Shown in pieces: positions 1 through 8,746 of a stretch of DNA of 64,000 nt (positions within the stretch are counted from its first letter, which is position 1; each line of letters begins with the position of its first letter). The position numbers and the translations under genes are program-made. The notes below the pieces were generated by a model that saw nothing but the letters and a program-made list of their open reading frames with translations, was not told the DNA's origin and did no database searches. The DNA comes from Clostridia bacterium (lineage in GTDB: Bacteria > Bacillota > Clostridia > Christensenellales > Aristaeellaceae): positions 1 to 64,000 of the forward strand of contig JAFVVG010000024.1 of assembly GCA_017502305.1 (NCBI GenBank), read 5' to 3'.

Positions 1-81
1 GACCATTGCGCCGGTGGCCACAGCGCCAGCGGCAGCTGCGCCCTTGAGGAACGCGCGGCGGGAAATCAGCTTGTTGTCCAT
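1..81 (-). CDS. N-terminus of a Tat-exported protein (partial)
   Basis: Only the first 27 codons are in the window; the rest lies beyond the left edge. They read MDNKLISRRAFLKGAAAAGA and onward, a textbook twin-arginine signal (SRRAFLK followed by an Ala/Gly-rich hydrophobic stretch). The mature protein should therefore be exported folded, often with a cofactor such as an iron-sulfur cluster or flavin. A GGAGG ribosome site lies upstream of the ATG. The gene is divergent from the LysR regulator at 217, the usual arrangement for a LysR target. The mature function cannot be told. Confidence 0.75.
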   Translation of the reverse strand, partial: MDNKLISRRAFLKGAAAAGAVATGAMV

Positions 82-144
82 AGAAAATCCTCCATTCTTC
101 TGCATTTTCGGGCCTTTTTGCCCGGCTGGCTTCATTATATCAGC

Positions 145-173
145 TTTACTTTTTCCTCAAAAGGAGATATAAT
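145..173 (+). promoter_or_regulatory. Promoter of the LysR gene
   Basis: TTTACT and TATAAT are separated by 17 bases. On the opposite strand a TATAAT at 139-134 could serve the divergent Tat gene, with a poor -35, so the two promoters overlap and could share a LysR binding site. Confidence 0.6.
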
Positions 174-216
174 CAGCTTATAAACGCAGGCTCAGCCTGC
201 ATTTGTGGAGGAAACC

Positions 217-1110
217 ATGGACATCACGCAGATCCGGTATTTTCTCAAAACGGCAGAGCTGCTGAATTACTCCCGGGCGGCGGAGCAGCTGTTCATCGCC
301 CGGCAGTCGCTGCGGCAGTCCATCGCCGCGCTGGAGAAGGAGCTGGGCCTGCCCCTGTTCAACAACGAGCACAACAAGCTCTCCCTGACGCAGTACGGCG
401 CGTATCTGGCAGTGTCGGGTGCAGAAGCCGTGCAGGCCTTCGACAACATGCTGGCAGGCTTCGAGCGCTTTGCCAACCGGCAGACGCAGCTGCGGGTGGG
501 CTTCTCGGTCAGCCTGTTTCCCTTCATCCTGCCGGACACCACGTCGGCGCTGCGTTCCTTTGAGGAGCAGTACCCCAACATCCGCCTGGAGGTCACCCAC
601 CTGACCAACGACGAGGCTATCGAAGCAGTGGAGGCCGGGCAGCTGGACTGTGCCTGCATCATCCGCATGGCCTGCGCAGATCAGCCGCCCCTGCAGCACA
701 CGCTGGTCACCTTCGATGCGGGCGTTGACTTCGCGGATGATTCCCTGCTGGCCAGCAGAGCCGAGGTGCAGCTGTGCGACCTGACTGGAATGCGCTGCAT
801 CGGCATGGGCAGCCTGGAAAAGACGCTGCGGCCTGTCCATCAGGCCTGCCTTGCGCAGGGCGTCACGCTGGACTACGCCCCTATTCACTCCACCGTAGAT
901 GCCTTTTATCAGATCCGGCATGGACTGGCCGCCGCCTTTGACATTTACCGCCCGGACGCGCCCGGCTTTGATCCCAGGCACACGGCGCGGCTCACGGGCT
1001 ACTCGTGGGAGGTGGGGTTTCTTGGCAGCAAAGCCTGTGCGGACAGGGACGCTGTGACGATCTTCTGCGACTTCTGGCAGCATTATGCGGCAAGCCAGCG
1101 ACCGGATTGA
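217..1110 (+). CDS. LysR-family transcriptional regulator
   Basis: A 297-residue DNA-binding regulator. The N-terminus (MDITQIRYFLKTAELLNYSR) and the following helices, with the ELGLPLFNN segment, are the classic LysR winged helix; the rest is the periplasmic-binding-like effector domain. I start at the ATG at 217 because GGAGG at 207-211 is correctly spaced; an in-frame GTG at 205 would overlap that site. It lies divergent from the Tat-exported protein, so control of that gene is likely. The effector is unknown. It ends at a shared bidirectional terminator. Confidence 0.9.
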   Translation: MDITQIRYFLKTAELLNYSRAAEQLFIARQSLRQSIAALEKELGLPLFNNEHNKLSLTQYGAYLAVSGAEAVQAFDNMLAGFERFANRQTQLRVGFSVSLFPFILPDTTSALRSFEEQYPNIRLEVTHLTNDEAIEAVEAGQLDCACIIRMACADQPPLQHTLVTFDAGVDFADDSLLASRAEVQLCDLTGMRCIGMGSLEKTLRPVHQACLAQGVTLDYAPIHSTVDAFYQIRHGLAAAFDIYRPDAPGFDPRHTARLTGYSWEVGFLGSKACADRDAVTIFCDFWQHYAASQRPD

Positions 1111-1125
1111 ATCAAAATATGGAAA

Positions 1126-1157
1126 CGCCCGACTGATGATCAGCCGGGCGTCGTTTT
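1126..1157. terminator. Bidirectional terminator between LysR and GH32
   Basis: CGCCCG...CGGGCG stem with an inner CTGAT/ATCAG pairing, followed by a T-run on the plus strand. It sits between two convergent genes. Confidence 0.75.
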
Positions 1158-2640
1158 ATTCCGCAATTATGTCGAATTTCTCCACAGACATGATGACCGA
1201 ACGGTCGGCTTCGAAGCTGATGCCGTCTGCAGTCTGAGGCGTGTAGATCGCTGTGGACATGGCCTGTTCGCCGTCATTGACAAAGATCTCCAGGCTGAAG
1301 CGATCCAGCAGGATGCGCAGCTTGATCTCGCCATTCTGCTGGCGGACAAGGCAGTCGCGCTCGTGGATGATGTCGCGGGCCAGGCCGGAGTGTGCCCGGT
1401 TCACTCGCAGCACGGAGTTCTTGGGGAAGAAGGTGATGTTGGTGTAGTGCTGGCTTCCTTTTGCCACCTTGATGGTGAACTGCTGGAAGCCGTCAATGTC
1501 CGCTGGGCGCAGGGTCACGGTCATATCGACCATGCGGCCGTACACGCCCTTGAGGGAGACTTCCTCCTGCACCGTCACATCCTGATAGGCGACGCGGCGG
1601 CCATGGAGCGCTTCTATCTCGCGCACGGGCACCTGAATCAGCCGGCCATCCTTCAGAGACAGCTCGCGGGGCGTACTGGTCTGGCCGAACCACTTTGCGT
1701 TCGGCGGCTGGGCAGAGCAGGTATCCCAATTCTGAAGCCAGCCGATCATCACCCGGCGGCCGTCGGGAGTCAGCATCGTCTGGGGCGCGTAGAACTCCAG
1801 GCCGTAGTCGATGGCCTGTACCTGTTCGCGCACGAAATGGTGCGTGCTCCGGTCATAGCTGCCGATGAGTGCCATGGTGTTGTTGCCGTTGTGGAACTCC
1901 AGGCCCAGCGGGCTCATGTCCTGCGGGCTGGTGATCAGCAGCTGCTTGCCGTCCAGGGGGAAGAAGTCCGGACATTCCCACATGCGGCCGTACTCGTTGT
2001 AGCTGCGGTCCAGAATGGTCTCGTACTTCCACCGGAAGCCGTCGGGGCTGGTGAACAGCAGGATCGCGCCGCTGCCGTCCTCCGTGCGTGCACCGACGAC
2101 GCAGGCGTAGCTGCCGTCTTCCTCGCGCCAGAGCTTGGGGTCGCGGAAGTCTGCTGTGGTGAAGCCTTCCGGCAGATCCTTATCATCCAGCACGGGATTG
2201 TCGGCATGTTTGACGTAGTTCAGCCCGTTGCCCACCGCCAGGCATTGGGTCTGCTGGTCGCGGCGGGTGCCATCCTCATTGCGGCCCTGGCGGACGCCGG
2301 TATACATCAGCAGCTGGCGGCCGTCCGGCAGCTCGATGGCCGAGCCGGAGAAGCAGCCCACCTGATCGATCTCGGTATCCGGGGCAATGGCAGCCGGCAG
2401 GTACTTCCAGCGCAGCAGATCGGTGCTGACCGCATGACCCCAGTGCATAGGGCCCCACTCGGTGGAATAGGGGTGGTACTGGTAGAACAGGTGATACTCC
2501 CCGCCGTAGAAGGAGAAGCCATTGGGGTCGTTCATCCAGCCGACCTGCGGGGTCAGATGATAGCCGGGCCGTTCTTCCGGCGCAATGTAGACCCGGTACT
2601 TCTGTTCATATTCCCGGGCTTTCTGCAGGATGGTGCTCAT
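1156..2640 (-). CDS. Intracellular GH32 beta-fructofuranosidase / sucrose-6-phosphate hydrolase type
   Basis: A 494-residue glycoside hydrolase family 32 enzyme that releases fructose from sucrose or fructo-oligosaccharides. Family motifs are intact: WMNDPNG at residues 35-41 (nucleophile Asp38), FRDPK at 165-169 and WECPDF at 221-226 (acid/base Glu222), then a beta-sandwich C-terminus. There is no signal peptide, so it acts in the cytoplasm. It is the last gene of the permease-permease-binding-protein operon, suggesting that the imported fructan oligomers are its substrate. Because import is by an ABC system rather than a PTS, unphosphorylated oligofructose is more likely than sucrose-6-phosphate. 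Confidence 0.93.
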   Translation of the reverse strand: MSTILQKAREYEQKYRVYIAPEERPGYHLTPQVGWMNDPNGFSFYGGEYHLFYQYHPYSTEWGPMHWGHAVSTDLLRWKYLPAAIAPDTEIDQVGCFSGSAIELPDGRQLLMYTGVRQGRNEDGTRRDQQTQCLAVGNGLNYVKHADNPVLDDKDLPEGFTTADFRDPKLWREEDGSYACVVGARTEDGSGAILLFTSPDGFRWKYETILDRSYNEYGRMWECPDFFPLDGKQLLITSPQDMSPLGLEFHNGNNTMALIGSYDRSTHHFVREQVQAIDYGLEFYAPQTMLTPDGRRVMIGWLQNWDTCSAQPPNAKWFGQTSTPRELSLKDGRLIQVPVREIEALHGRRVAYQDVTVQEEVSLKGVYGRMVDMTVTLRPADIDGFQQFTIKVAKGSQHYTNITFFPKNSVLRVNRAHSGLARDIIHERDCLVRQQNGEIKLRILLDRFSLEIFVNDGEQAMSTAIYTPQTADGISFEADRSVIMSVEKFDIIAE

Positions 2641-2712
2641 ATCCGGAGCACTCCTTTCTGCGAGTGATTTGAAAAGGGCAGCCGCATCACCGGGACACGG
2701 CTGCCGCTGGGA

Positions 2713-4362
2713 TTACTTGCCGCTGTAGCGGTCATAGGCGCTCTGGTACGCAGCCAGCAGCTTCTCCATGCCGCAGTTCTTGGTCAGCATCTCCACATAG
2801 GCGTTCCACTCCTCATCGGTGGGGCCGCCGTTCTTGAGCCAAAGACCCTCCTGCTCGGAGACAGCGCTCTCGAAGTCCGCCTTGTAGCGGTCGATCACGT
2901 CCAGCTCATCCTGGGTATACACGCAGTCGATGGGGTAGGTGGTGGTGGACTTGACATAGGGCTGCATCCACTTGTAGTACAGATCCTCCAGACGGACGAT
3001 CGCGCGATCCTCCATGTAGAAGTTCTCGTTGTAGTACTTGCTCAGGATCAGCTTGGGGCCGTACACCTCATGCACGCCCTTGAGCTCGCCCGCGGACTTG
3101 CCGTACTTTTCACGGGCCTGGGCGTCGGTGATGGAGATCCACATGCCCTTCTCGTCCTGCTCGGTGAAGAACACGCCCTTGGGGCCGTACTGCAGCTGCA
3201 TGACGACCTCGCCGTCGTACCACATATCGTAGAACTTCAGCAGCGCTTCGGGGTTGGAGCAGGCAGAGGTGATGTTCAGGTTGCCGGAGTTGACCGCGCC
3301 GCCGTCACGGACGGTGACGTTGTAGGTGCCGTCAGGGCCGGCCAGGATGGGCAGGAACACATAGTCACCGGACTTGTCACCCATGACCTCCTCGATGTAC
3401 CACCAGGTGGCCACGCCGACCTGACCCTGGGAGCACTTGGCGATCAGCTGGTTGGTGTCCTGAGAGAACATTTCGATGTCCATCAGGCCCTCGGCATACC
3501 AGTCATGGAAGTAGGTGACGGCCTTGCGGTAGTTGTCCGTCGCGCAGACAAAGGATACCTTGCCGTCGTCGCCCAGCAGCAGGTCGTTGCACACGTCGTT
3601 GGGCCAGTTGGTGAAGCCAAAGCCCGCATAGAACACGTTCTGGCCCCAGCACCACTGGTCAAAGCCGGTGGACATGGGGATGGTGGAGCCGGGCGCATTG
3701 CCGTAGAAGGTGGCGGACATGTCATTGTCCTTGAACGCCTGCAGGCAGACCTTCAGCTCATCCAGCGTGGTGGGAACCTCCAGACCCAGCTTATCCAGCC
3801 ATGCCTTGTTGATCATGGAGAACTGGGGAATGGTGTAAATGCTGTAATCGTCCTGGAGGCCGATGCCGGCAGTGCCCATCTGCTCGGCGGCGGGCAGGCC
3901 GTAGATCTTGCCATCCGCCATGGTGATGGCAGAGCGGATATCGGGGTTCTCCTCCAGGATCTTGGTCAGGTTGGGCATGACGTCCTTGTTCAGGTAGGGC
4001 GTCAGGTCGATGAACACACCGTCAGCACCGTAGGTGGCGATGTCGTAGTTGCTGAAGCCCACGCCCATGAACGCGTCAGGGTACTGCTCGCCGGCAATGC
4101 GGATGTTCACCTGCTCGGCGAGGGAGTCGCTCATGGTATCCCATTCGATGTTGATGCCGGCCTTCTGGGCCAACTCGTTCAGCACGACATTGCTGTCGTA
4201 GCCTGCGGACAGGGCGCTCATGCCGCCCATGATGTAGAAGTCTTTCTGGGCTTCGCCGGACTTCTTGTCGTCCTTGCCGGAGGAGGAGCAGCTGGTCATC
4301 AGCGCGCACACGGCGCACAGGCACAGCATCAGACTCAGGATCTTTTTCCAGTTGCGCTTCAT
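2713..4362 (-). CDS. Sugar ABC transporter substrate-binding lipoprotein (fructan locus)
   Basis: A 549-residue extracellular solute-binding protein. It has a lipoprotein signal (lipobox LMTSC, lipidated Cys25) followed by a Ser/Lys-rich linker. The sequence pattern (DFYIMGGMSAL, YPDAFMGVG, ADGKIYGLP) is that of large LplA/YtcQ-like binding proteins for oligosaccharides. It lies between the two permeases and the intracellular GH32, so fructo-oligosaccharides are the inferred ligand. It is the only sugar-binding protein in this window with a clear lipobox; the other three have ordinary signal peptides. Confidence 0.88.
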   Translation of the reverse strand: MKRNWKKILSLMLCLCAVCALMTSCSSSGKDDKKSGEAQKDFYIMGGMSALSAGYDSNVVLNELAQKAGINIEWDTMSDSLAEQVNIRIAGEQYPDAFMGVGFSNYDIATYGADGVFIDLTPYLNKDVMPNLTKILEENPDIRSAITMADGKIYGLPAAEQMGTAGIGLQDDYSIYTIPQFSMINKAWLDKLGLEVPTTLDELKVCLQAFKDNDMSATFYGNAPGSTIPMSTGFDQWCWGQNVFYAGFGFTNWPNDVCNDLLLGDDGKVSFVCATDNYRKAVTYFHDWYAEGLMDIEMFSQDTNQLIAKCSQGQVGVATWWYIEEVMGDKSGDYVFLPILAGPDGTYNVTVRDGGAVNSGNLNITSACSNPEALLKFYDMWYDGEVVMQLQYGPKGVFFTEQDEKGMWISITDAQAREKYGKSAGELKGVHEVYGPKLILSKYYNENFYMEDRAIVRLEDLYYKWMQPYVKSTTTYPIDCVYTQDELDVIDRYKADFESAVSEQEGLWLKNGGPTDEEWNAYVEMLTKNCGMEKLLAAYQSAYDRYSGK

Positions 4363-4389
4363 GGTATCTCTTCCTTTCTTGATGGTTCG

Positions 4390-5289
4390 TCAGCCCTTCA
4401 CCGCGCCGGTCATGAAACCCTGCTCAAAGTACTTCTGCACGAAGGGATAGATGATGAGCATGGGAGCGGCCGCCACGATGATGGAGGCAAACTTGATCAT
4501 TTCGGTTACCTTGTTGAGCTCTGCATAGCCGCCGGAAATGGTGCTGGCCTGGCTGGCAGAGGCGGAGGAACGAATGAGGATGTTGCGCAGCACCAGGGGC
4601 AGGGGCGCCTGGTCGGCCTTGAGGTAGATCAGGGCAGTGAACCAGTCGTTCCAGTAGGCCACCATGGAGAAAACCACCATAACCGCCATGATCGACCGGC
4701 TCAGCGGGATCACGATGCTCACGAACGTACGCAGATGGGATGCGCCGTCGATCTCCGCCGCCTCCAGCAGCTCGCCGGGGAGGCTGTTCTCGAAGAAATT
4801 GCGCACGATGATCACGTTGCCCACCGCTACGCCGCCGGGCAGGAACAGCGCCCACATGTTGTTCAGCAAGCCGGTGTTCTTGACCACCAGATAGGTCGGC
4901 ACCAGACCGCCTCCGAAATACATCGTGATGATGAAGAAGATGCTGATCCACTTGCGGCCGGGGAGCGACTTCTTGCTTAGCGGATAAGCAGTGCAGAAGA
5001 TGAGCACCACAGAGTAAATCGTACCGATGATGGTGTACTTGATGGAGTTGAGGTAGCCGGAGAAGATACGCTGGTCGGCAAAGACGGAGGTATAGCCCTT
5101 GAAGGTGAACTGGCTGGGCAGCAGGAAGGTCTTGCCGGCGTACACGTCGTAGGGATCAGAGAAGGACGCGACGAGCACGTAATACAGCGGGTAGGCGACG
5201 ATCAGCATGATGACCGTGCAGAAAACAACGAGGATGATGTCGCTTGTCTTGTCGGACAGGCTGCGAAGCTTCTTTTCTTTGACCTGCAT
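4390..5289 (-). CDS. Carbohydrate ABC transporter permease (YtcP/LplC type)
   Basis: A 299-residue inner-membrane permease with about six membrane segments and the binding-protein-dependent EAA loop (LLEAAEIDGASHLRTF), which contacts the ATPase. AAGGAGG lies 8 bases before the ATG. It follows the partner permease by 13 bases and precedes the binding-protein gene. It forms the heterodimeric channel for the inferred fructan-oligomer importer. No ATPase gene is present in this operon. Confidence 0.9.
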   Translation of the reverse strand: MQVKEKKLRSLSDKTSDIILVVFCTVIMLIVAYPLYYVLVASFSDPYDVYAGKTFLLPSQFTFKGYTSVFADQRIFSGYLNSIKYTIIGTIYSVVLIFCTAYPLSKKSLPGRKWISIFFIITMYFGGGLVPTYLVVKNTGLLNNMWALFLPGGVAVGNVIIVRNFFENSLPGELLEAAEIDGASHLRTFVSIVIPLSRSIMAVMVVFSMVAYWNDWFTALIYLKADQAPLPLVLRNILIRSSASASQASTISGGYAELNKVTEMIKFASIIVAAAPMLIIYPFVQKYFEQGFMTGAVKG

Positions 5290-5302
5290 ATCGCTGCCCT
5301 CC

Positions 5303-6250
5303 TTACACGAAGCTGACGTCCGCGGCCTTCTTGGCGATCGTGTTCACGATGAACAGCAGTGCAATGTTGATCACCGTATTGAACAGACCGACAGCCGTGG
5401 CGTAGCTGTACTTGGCGTTTTCGATACCCTGCTGGTAGACGTACACCGCGATGACGTCGCTGGTGGCCTTGTTCAGATCCGTCTGCAGCAGCCAGACCTT
5501 TTCAAAGCCCACGTTCATCAGGCTGCCGGCGCTCATGATGAGCATCAGCACGGCCATGGGCACCAGGGCAGGGAAATCAATGTGGGCGATGCGCTGGAAC
5601 ATGGACGCGCCGTCGATCTTTGCTGCCTCGTACAGCGCCGGATCTACGGTGGAGAGCGTCGCGAGGTACACGATGGTGCCCCAGCCCGCTTCCTGCCAGA
5701 TGCCGGAGACAATGTAGATCGTACGGAAGGCCGAGGCTTCGGTGAGGAAGTCGATCTTCGTGCCCAGCAGCAGGTTCAGCAAACCACCCGAGGGACTGAG
5801 GAAGATGCGGATCATGCCGCACACGACCATGATGGAAATGAAGTGGGGCGCGTACAACACCGTCTGCACCACCCGGCGGTAACGCTTGAAGCGCATCTGG
5901 TTCATCGCCAGCGCCAGGATGATCGGGATGGGGAAGCTCCATAGCAGGCTGAAGAAGCTCAGCAGCACCGTGTTGCTGATCATGCGGCTGAAGGTCGGCG
6001 CGGTGAAGAACCGCTCAAACCATTCCCAGCCCACCCACTCGCTCCCGAGGAAGCCGCGGCTTGCCTTGAAATCGCGGAAGGCGATCTGTACGCCGTACAT
6101 GGGGATGTATTTGTAAATGACGGTAATGACAACGGGAACCAGCAGCAGCAGATACAGCTGCCAGTGTTCAAGGATTCGTCTGCCCAGCGACTTGCCGCGG
6201 CGTACCGGCGGCATCGCCACAGAGGCAGCAGCGGATGTGCCCTTGCTCAT
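5303..6250 (-). CDS. Carbohydrate ABC transporter permease (LplB type)
   Basis: A 315-residue permease, first gene of the fructan import operon, with about six transmembrane helices and an EAA loop (LYEAAKIDGASMFQRI). The frame is open 26 codons further upstream, but AAGGAGG lies 8 bases before the ATG at 6250, so I start there (MSKGTSAAAS). A TTGACA promoter and a LacI-type operator lie upstream. Role: membrane channel half for oligosaccharide uptake, pairing with the 4390-5289 product. Confidence 0.9.
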   Translation of the reverse strand: MSKGTSAAASVAMPPVRRGKSLGRRILEHWQLYLLLLVPVVITVIYKYIPMYGVQIAFRDFKASRGFLGSEWVGWEWFERFFTAPTFSRMISNTVLLSFFSLLWSFPIPIILALAMNQMRFKRYRRVVQTVLYAPHFISIMVVCGMIRIFLSPSGGLLNLLLGTKIDFLTEASAFRTIYIVSGIWQEAGWGTIVYLATLSTVDPALYEAAKIDGASMFQRIAHIDFPALVPMAVLMLIMSAGSLMNVGFEKVWLLQTDLNKATSDVIAVYVYQQGIENAKYSYATAVGLFNTVINIALLFIVNTIAKKAADVSFV

Positions 6251-6368
6251 CCGGAGGACCTCCTTCAGGTTCGTATTCATTTGTTGGGGAATGCGGGGGG
6301 ATCCTTGCTCCCGACGCAGCTGCGTCATGGCCGGGTCACCAACCTGTGCCAGAGCTCGGACGACGTTC

Positions 6369-6382
6369 GTGAAACGTTATAT
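6369..6382. promoter_or_regulatory. LacI-type operator 1 (ABC operon)
   Basis: GTGAAACGTTATAT, an imperfect palindrome around AACGTT. It lies just downstream of the -10 of the minus-strand promoter, at about +8, where a bound repressor would block transcription. It shares TGAAACGTT with sites at 6521 and 8692. Confidence 0.7.
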
Positions 6383-6396
6383 GAGCTTACGGCAAA

Positions 6397-6425
6397 ACAG
6401 TAGCACAGTTTTTAGTGCTTGTCAA
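6397..6425 (-). promoter_or_regulatory. Promoter of the fructan ABC/GH32 operon
   Basis: On the minus strand a perfect TTGACA (6425-6420), 17-base spacer and TACTGT (6402-6397). The predicted start is near 6390, leaving a leader of about 140 bases before the permease ATG. Confidence 0.75.
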
Positions 6426-6520
6426 TAGAATTTTGCACAATCTGACGATTTTTTCGACATTTTCTACACATAACCCCAATAAAAAACGCGTTCCCAGCCT
6501 GAAAACAATGCGCAAATCCG

Positions 6521-6533
6521 TGAAAACGTTTCA
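6521..6533. promoter_or_regulatory. LacI-type operator 2 (regulator promoter)
   Basis: TGAAAACGTTTCA; read on the minus strand it gives ATGAAACGTTTTCAC, matching the TGAAACGTT core of the two other sites. It lies 8 bases upstream of the regulator's -35 box, suggesting autoregulation. Confidence 0.65.
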
Positions 6534-6541
6534 TTTTTCCC

Positions 6542-6570
6542 TTTACAAATATCTCGAACCCGGCTATAAT
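6542..6570 (+). promoter_or_regulatory. Promoter of the LacI regulator-fructokinase operon
   Basis: TTTACA, exactly 17 bases, then TATAAT at 6565-6570. Transcription should start near 6577, so upstream in-frame start codons at 6569 and 6572 cannot be used. Confidence 0.85.
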
Positions 6571-6601
6571 GGTGACAACTCTGACGAAAGAGGCGATCCA
6601 A

Positions 6602-7591
6602 TTGTCCAAGCAGAACTCCGCCCCCACGATGAAGGACGTAGCCCGCGAGGCCGGCGTCGCGCTGGGAACGGTGTCCAAGGTAATCAACGGCATTCCCGTG
6701 GGCGAAAGCTACCGTGTCCGCGTGGAAGCTGCCATTGAAAAGCTTAATTACCGCATCAACAGCTACGCCCAGGGGCTCAAGAGCAACAAGACCTATACCA
6801 TCGCTGTGATGGTGCCCAATCTGGTCAGCCCCTACTTCTGCAAGGTGGTCAACTGCATCAACCGCGAGCTGGCCAAACGCAGCTACCGTATGCTCCTGTG
6901 CGCCACCGACTATGACCCGGAGCAGGAGCAGGCCTACGTCATCATGGCCGAACAGCAGAAGGTGGACGGTATCATCTGCTTGTCCTACAACCCGAAACTG
7001 CAGGTGTCCCCCCAGACGCCGCTCATCTCCATCGACCGCTATTTCGGCGCGCACATCCCCTGCGTGGCCAGCGACAACTTCGGTGGCGGCATGCTGGCAG
7101 CGCAGAAGCTGATCGAAAACGGCTGCAAACGTCTGGCATTCCTGCGCATCGGCTCCAGGCTGACCAACGAGCCCAACAAGCGCCGCGACGGCTTCGTGCA
7201 GGCCTGCGAGGCAGCGGAGATTCCCTACATTATGAAGATCCTCGACGACGGCACGCCCTATGAGGCCTTCGAGGACTTCCTGCAGGAGCATCTGGCCGAC
7301 GGCAAACGGGATTTTGACGGCATCTTCTGCGTCACCGACGCGCTGGCGCACCGCATCACCGGCTCCCTGAAACGGATGGGGCTGCGGGTGCCGGAGGACA
7401 TCCAGATCATCGGCTTTGACGGCTTGCAGGCCTTCGGCGATCTGGAGTATGTGTGCTCCACCATCGTGCAGCCGGTTGAGGAGATCGCCCGCACCTGCGT
7501 GGAGCTGGTGCTGGAGGACCGGGACGCCAAAGCGCCTTCCCTGATCTGTCTGCCCGTGCATTACGCCCCCGGCGGCACCACCCGGGAATAA
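6602..7591 (+). CDS. LacI-family regulator of the fructan locus
   Basis: A 329-residue LacI-family repressor. The helix-turn-helix (MKDVAREAGVALGTVSKVINGI) is followed by the hinge helix and a periplasmic-binding-like sugar domain (YTIAVMVPNLVSPYF, VDGIICLSY). I choose the TTG start at 6602 because AAAGAGG at 6587-6593 is well spaced and the upstream ATG overlaps the -10 box; the ATG at 6629 is an alternative. The gene is divergent from the import operon and 12 bases upstream of fructokinase. It probably binds the three TGAAACGTT sites in this locus, with a fructose derivative as the likely inducer. Confidence 0.9.
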   Translation: MSKQNSAPTMKDVAREAGVALGTVSKVINGIPVGESYRVRVEAAIEKLNYRINSYAQGLKSNKTYTIAVMVPNLVSPYFCKVVNCINRELAKRSYRMLLCATDYDPEQEQAYVIMAEQQKVDGIICLSYNPKLQVSPQTPLISIDRYFGAHIPCVASDNFGGGMLAAQKLIENGCKRLAFLRIGSRLTNEPNKRRDGFVQACEAAEIPYIMKILDDGTPYEAFEDFLQEHLADGKRDFDGIFCVTDALAHRITGSLKRMGLRVPEDIQIIGFDGLQAFGDLEYVCSTIVQPVEEIARTCVELVLEDRDAKAPSLICLPVHYAPGGTTRE

Positions 7592-7603
7592 GGAGGAAAC
7601 ACC

Positions 7604-8545
7604 ATGCTTGATATCACGACCATCGGCGAGATCCTGATCGATCTGACCCAGACCGGCACGGACGAGCGGGGCATCCCGCAATTTGCGGCGAATCCCGGCG
7701 GAGCCCCGGCAAATCTGGCGGTGGCAGCATCCCGGCTGGGCGCGAAAACCGCCTTTATCGGCAAGGTCGGACAGGACAGCTTCGGCGACTATCTGAAGAA
7801 TGTTCTGGCGGAGAACCATGTAGATGTATCCGCGCTGCAGACCGATCCGGTGCAGCACACGACCCTCGCGGTGGTGTCGGTAGACAAGACCGGCGAGCGG
7901 GATTTCAGCTTCTACCGCGATCCCAGCGCAGATGTGAACCTGTCCGCGGAAGATGTGCCGGAAGCCCTGCTGAAGAACACCCGGATCCTGCATTTCGGCT
8001 CGGTCAGCCTGACGGCGGAACCGGCCCGCAGCGCCACGATGCATGCCGCCCGGCAGGCAAAGGCTCTGGGCAAAATCGTCAGTTATGACCCGAATTACCG
8101 CGCCCGTCTGTGGAAGAGTGAGGCCGAGGCCATCGAACAGATGAAGGCGCCGCTGCCGCTGGCAGACATCCTGAAGGTGTCCGACGAGGAGCTGCCCCTG
8201 CTGACCGGGACGACTGACCCGGCAGAAGGCACCCGCATCCTGGCAGAGAGCGGCGTGCAGCTGATCCTCGTCACCCTCGGCCCGGACGGCGCGTTCTACC
8301 GCCTTGGTGAAAGAACCGGTCATGTGCCCGGCGTGCCCTGCAAGGTGGGCGATACCAACGGCGCGGGCGACACCTTCTTCGGTGCGCTGCTGTCAAAGCT
8401 GTGCAGGTACGCCAAGGTTGCAGACATCCCTGTGGACGTGCTGGAGGAAGCCATCGCCTTCGCCAACAAGGCAGCCAGCATCACCACCAGCCGGCGCGGA
8501 GCGATTCCTGCCATGCCCACGCTGGATGAAGTGGAAACCGTATAA
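7604..8545 (+). CDS. scrK: Fructokinase, PfkB family
   Basis: A 313-residue PfkB-family sugar kinase. The first signature GGAPANLAVAASRLG lies at residues 32-46 and the second, DTNGAGDTFFGALL, begins at Asp250, with catalytic Asp256. It probably converts the fructose released by the intracellular GH32 to fructose-6-phosphate. AAGGAGG precedes the ATG and the gene is in an operon with the LacI regulator. Other PfkB substrates such as ribose or KDG are possible on sequence alone; the neighbours strongly favour fructose. Confidence 0.88.
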   Translation: MLDITTIGEILIDLTQTGTDERGIPQFAANPGGAPANLAVAASRLGAKTAFIGKVGQDSFGDYLKNVLAENHVDVSALQTDPVQHTTLAVVSVDKTGERDFSFYRDPSADVNLSAEDVPEALLKNTRILHFGSVSLTAEPARSATMHAARQAKALGKIVSYDPNYRARLWKSEAEAIEQMKAPLPLADILKVSDEELPLLTGTTDPAEGTRILAESGVQLILVTLGPDGAFYRLGERTGHVPGVPCKVGDTNGAGDTFFGALLSKLCRYAKVADIPVDVLEEAIAFANKAASITTSRRGAIPAMPTLDEVETV

Positions 8546-8555
8546 ACTAAAGCCA

Positions 8556-8585
8556 ACGCCGTGAAACCTTTCGCGGCGTATTTTG
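8556..8585 (+). terminator. Terminator after fructokinase
   Basis: ACGCCGTGAAA / TTTCGCGGCGT inverted repeat (one G-U pair) followed by ATTTTG. Confidence 0.75.
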
Positions 8586-8647
8586 ATGCAGAAACCGTCA
8601 GCAGGTGTAATAACAGGCACTATTTTGACCTTTTTTGAAAAAGTGTA

Positions 8648-8676
8648 TTGACAAACCGGTTCTTCCTGCATATACT
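8648..8676 (+). promoter_or_regulatory. Strong promoter of the surface fructanase operon
   Basis: TTGACA, 17 bases, TATACT. The predicted start is near 8683, so the operator at 8692-8705 falls at about +10, the same geometry as at the import operon. Confidence 0.85.
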
Positions 8677-8691
8677 ATAAGCAACCAACCC

Positions 8692-8705
8692 GTGAAACGT
8701 TACAC
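8692..8705. promoter_or_regulatory. LacI-type operator 3 (surface enzymes)
   Basis: GTGAAACGTTACAC, the best palindrome of the three (GTG-W-AACGTT-W-CAC). Likely bound by the LacI protein encoded at 6602. Confidence 0.75.
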
Positions 8706-8746
8706 GCATCCGATACACACTAACGACAGGAAGAGAGGAATTCGTC

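Noticed and set aside
6517-6534. CcpA cre site at TGAAAACGTTTCAT
   Set aside because: It departs from the cre consensus in the last three positions and matches the two other local LacI-type sites better.
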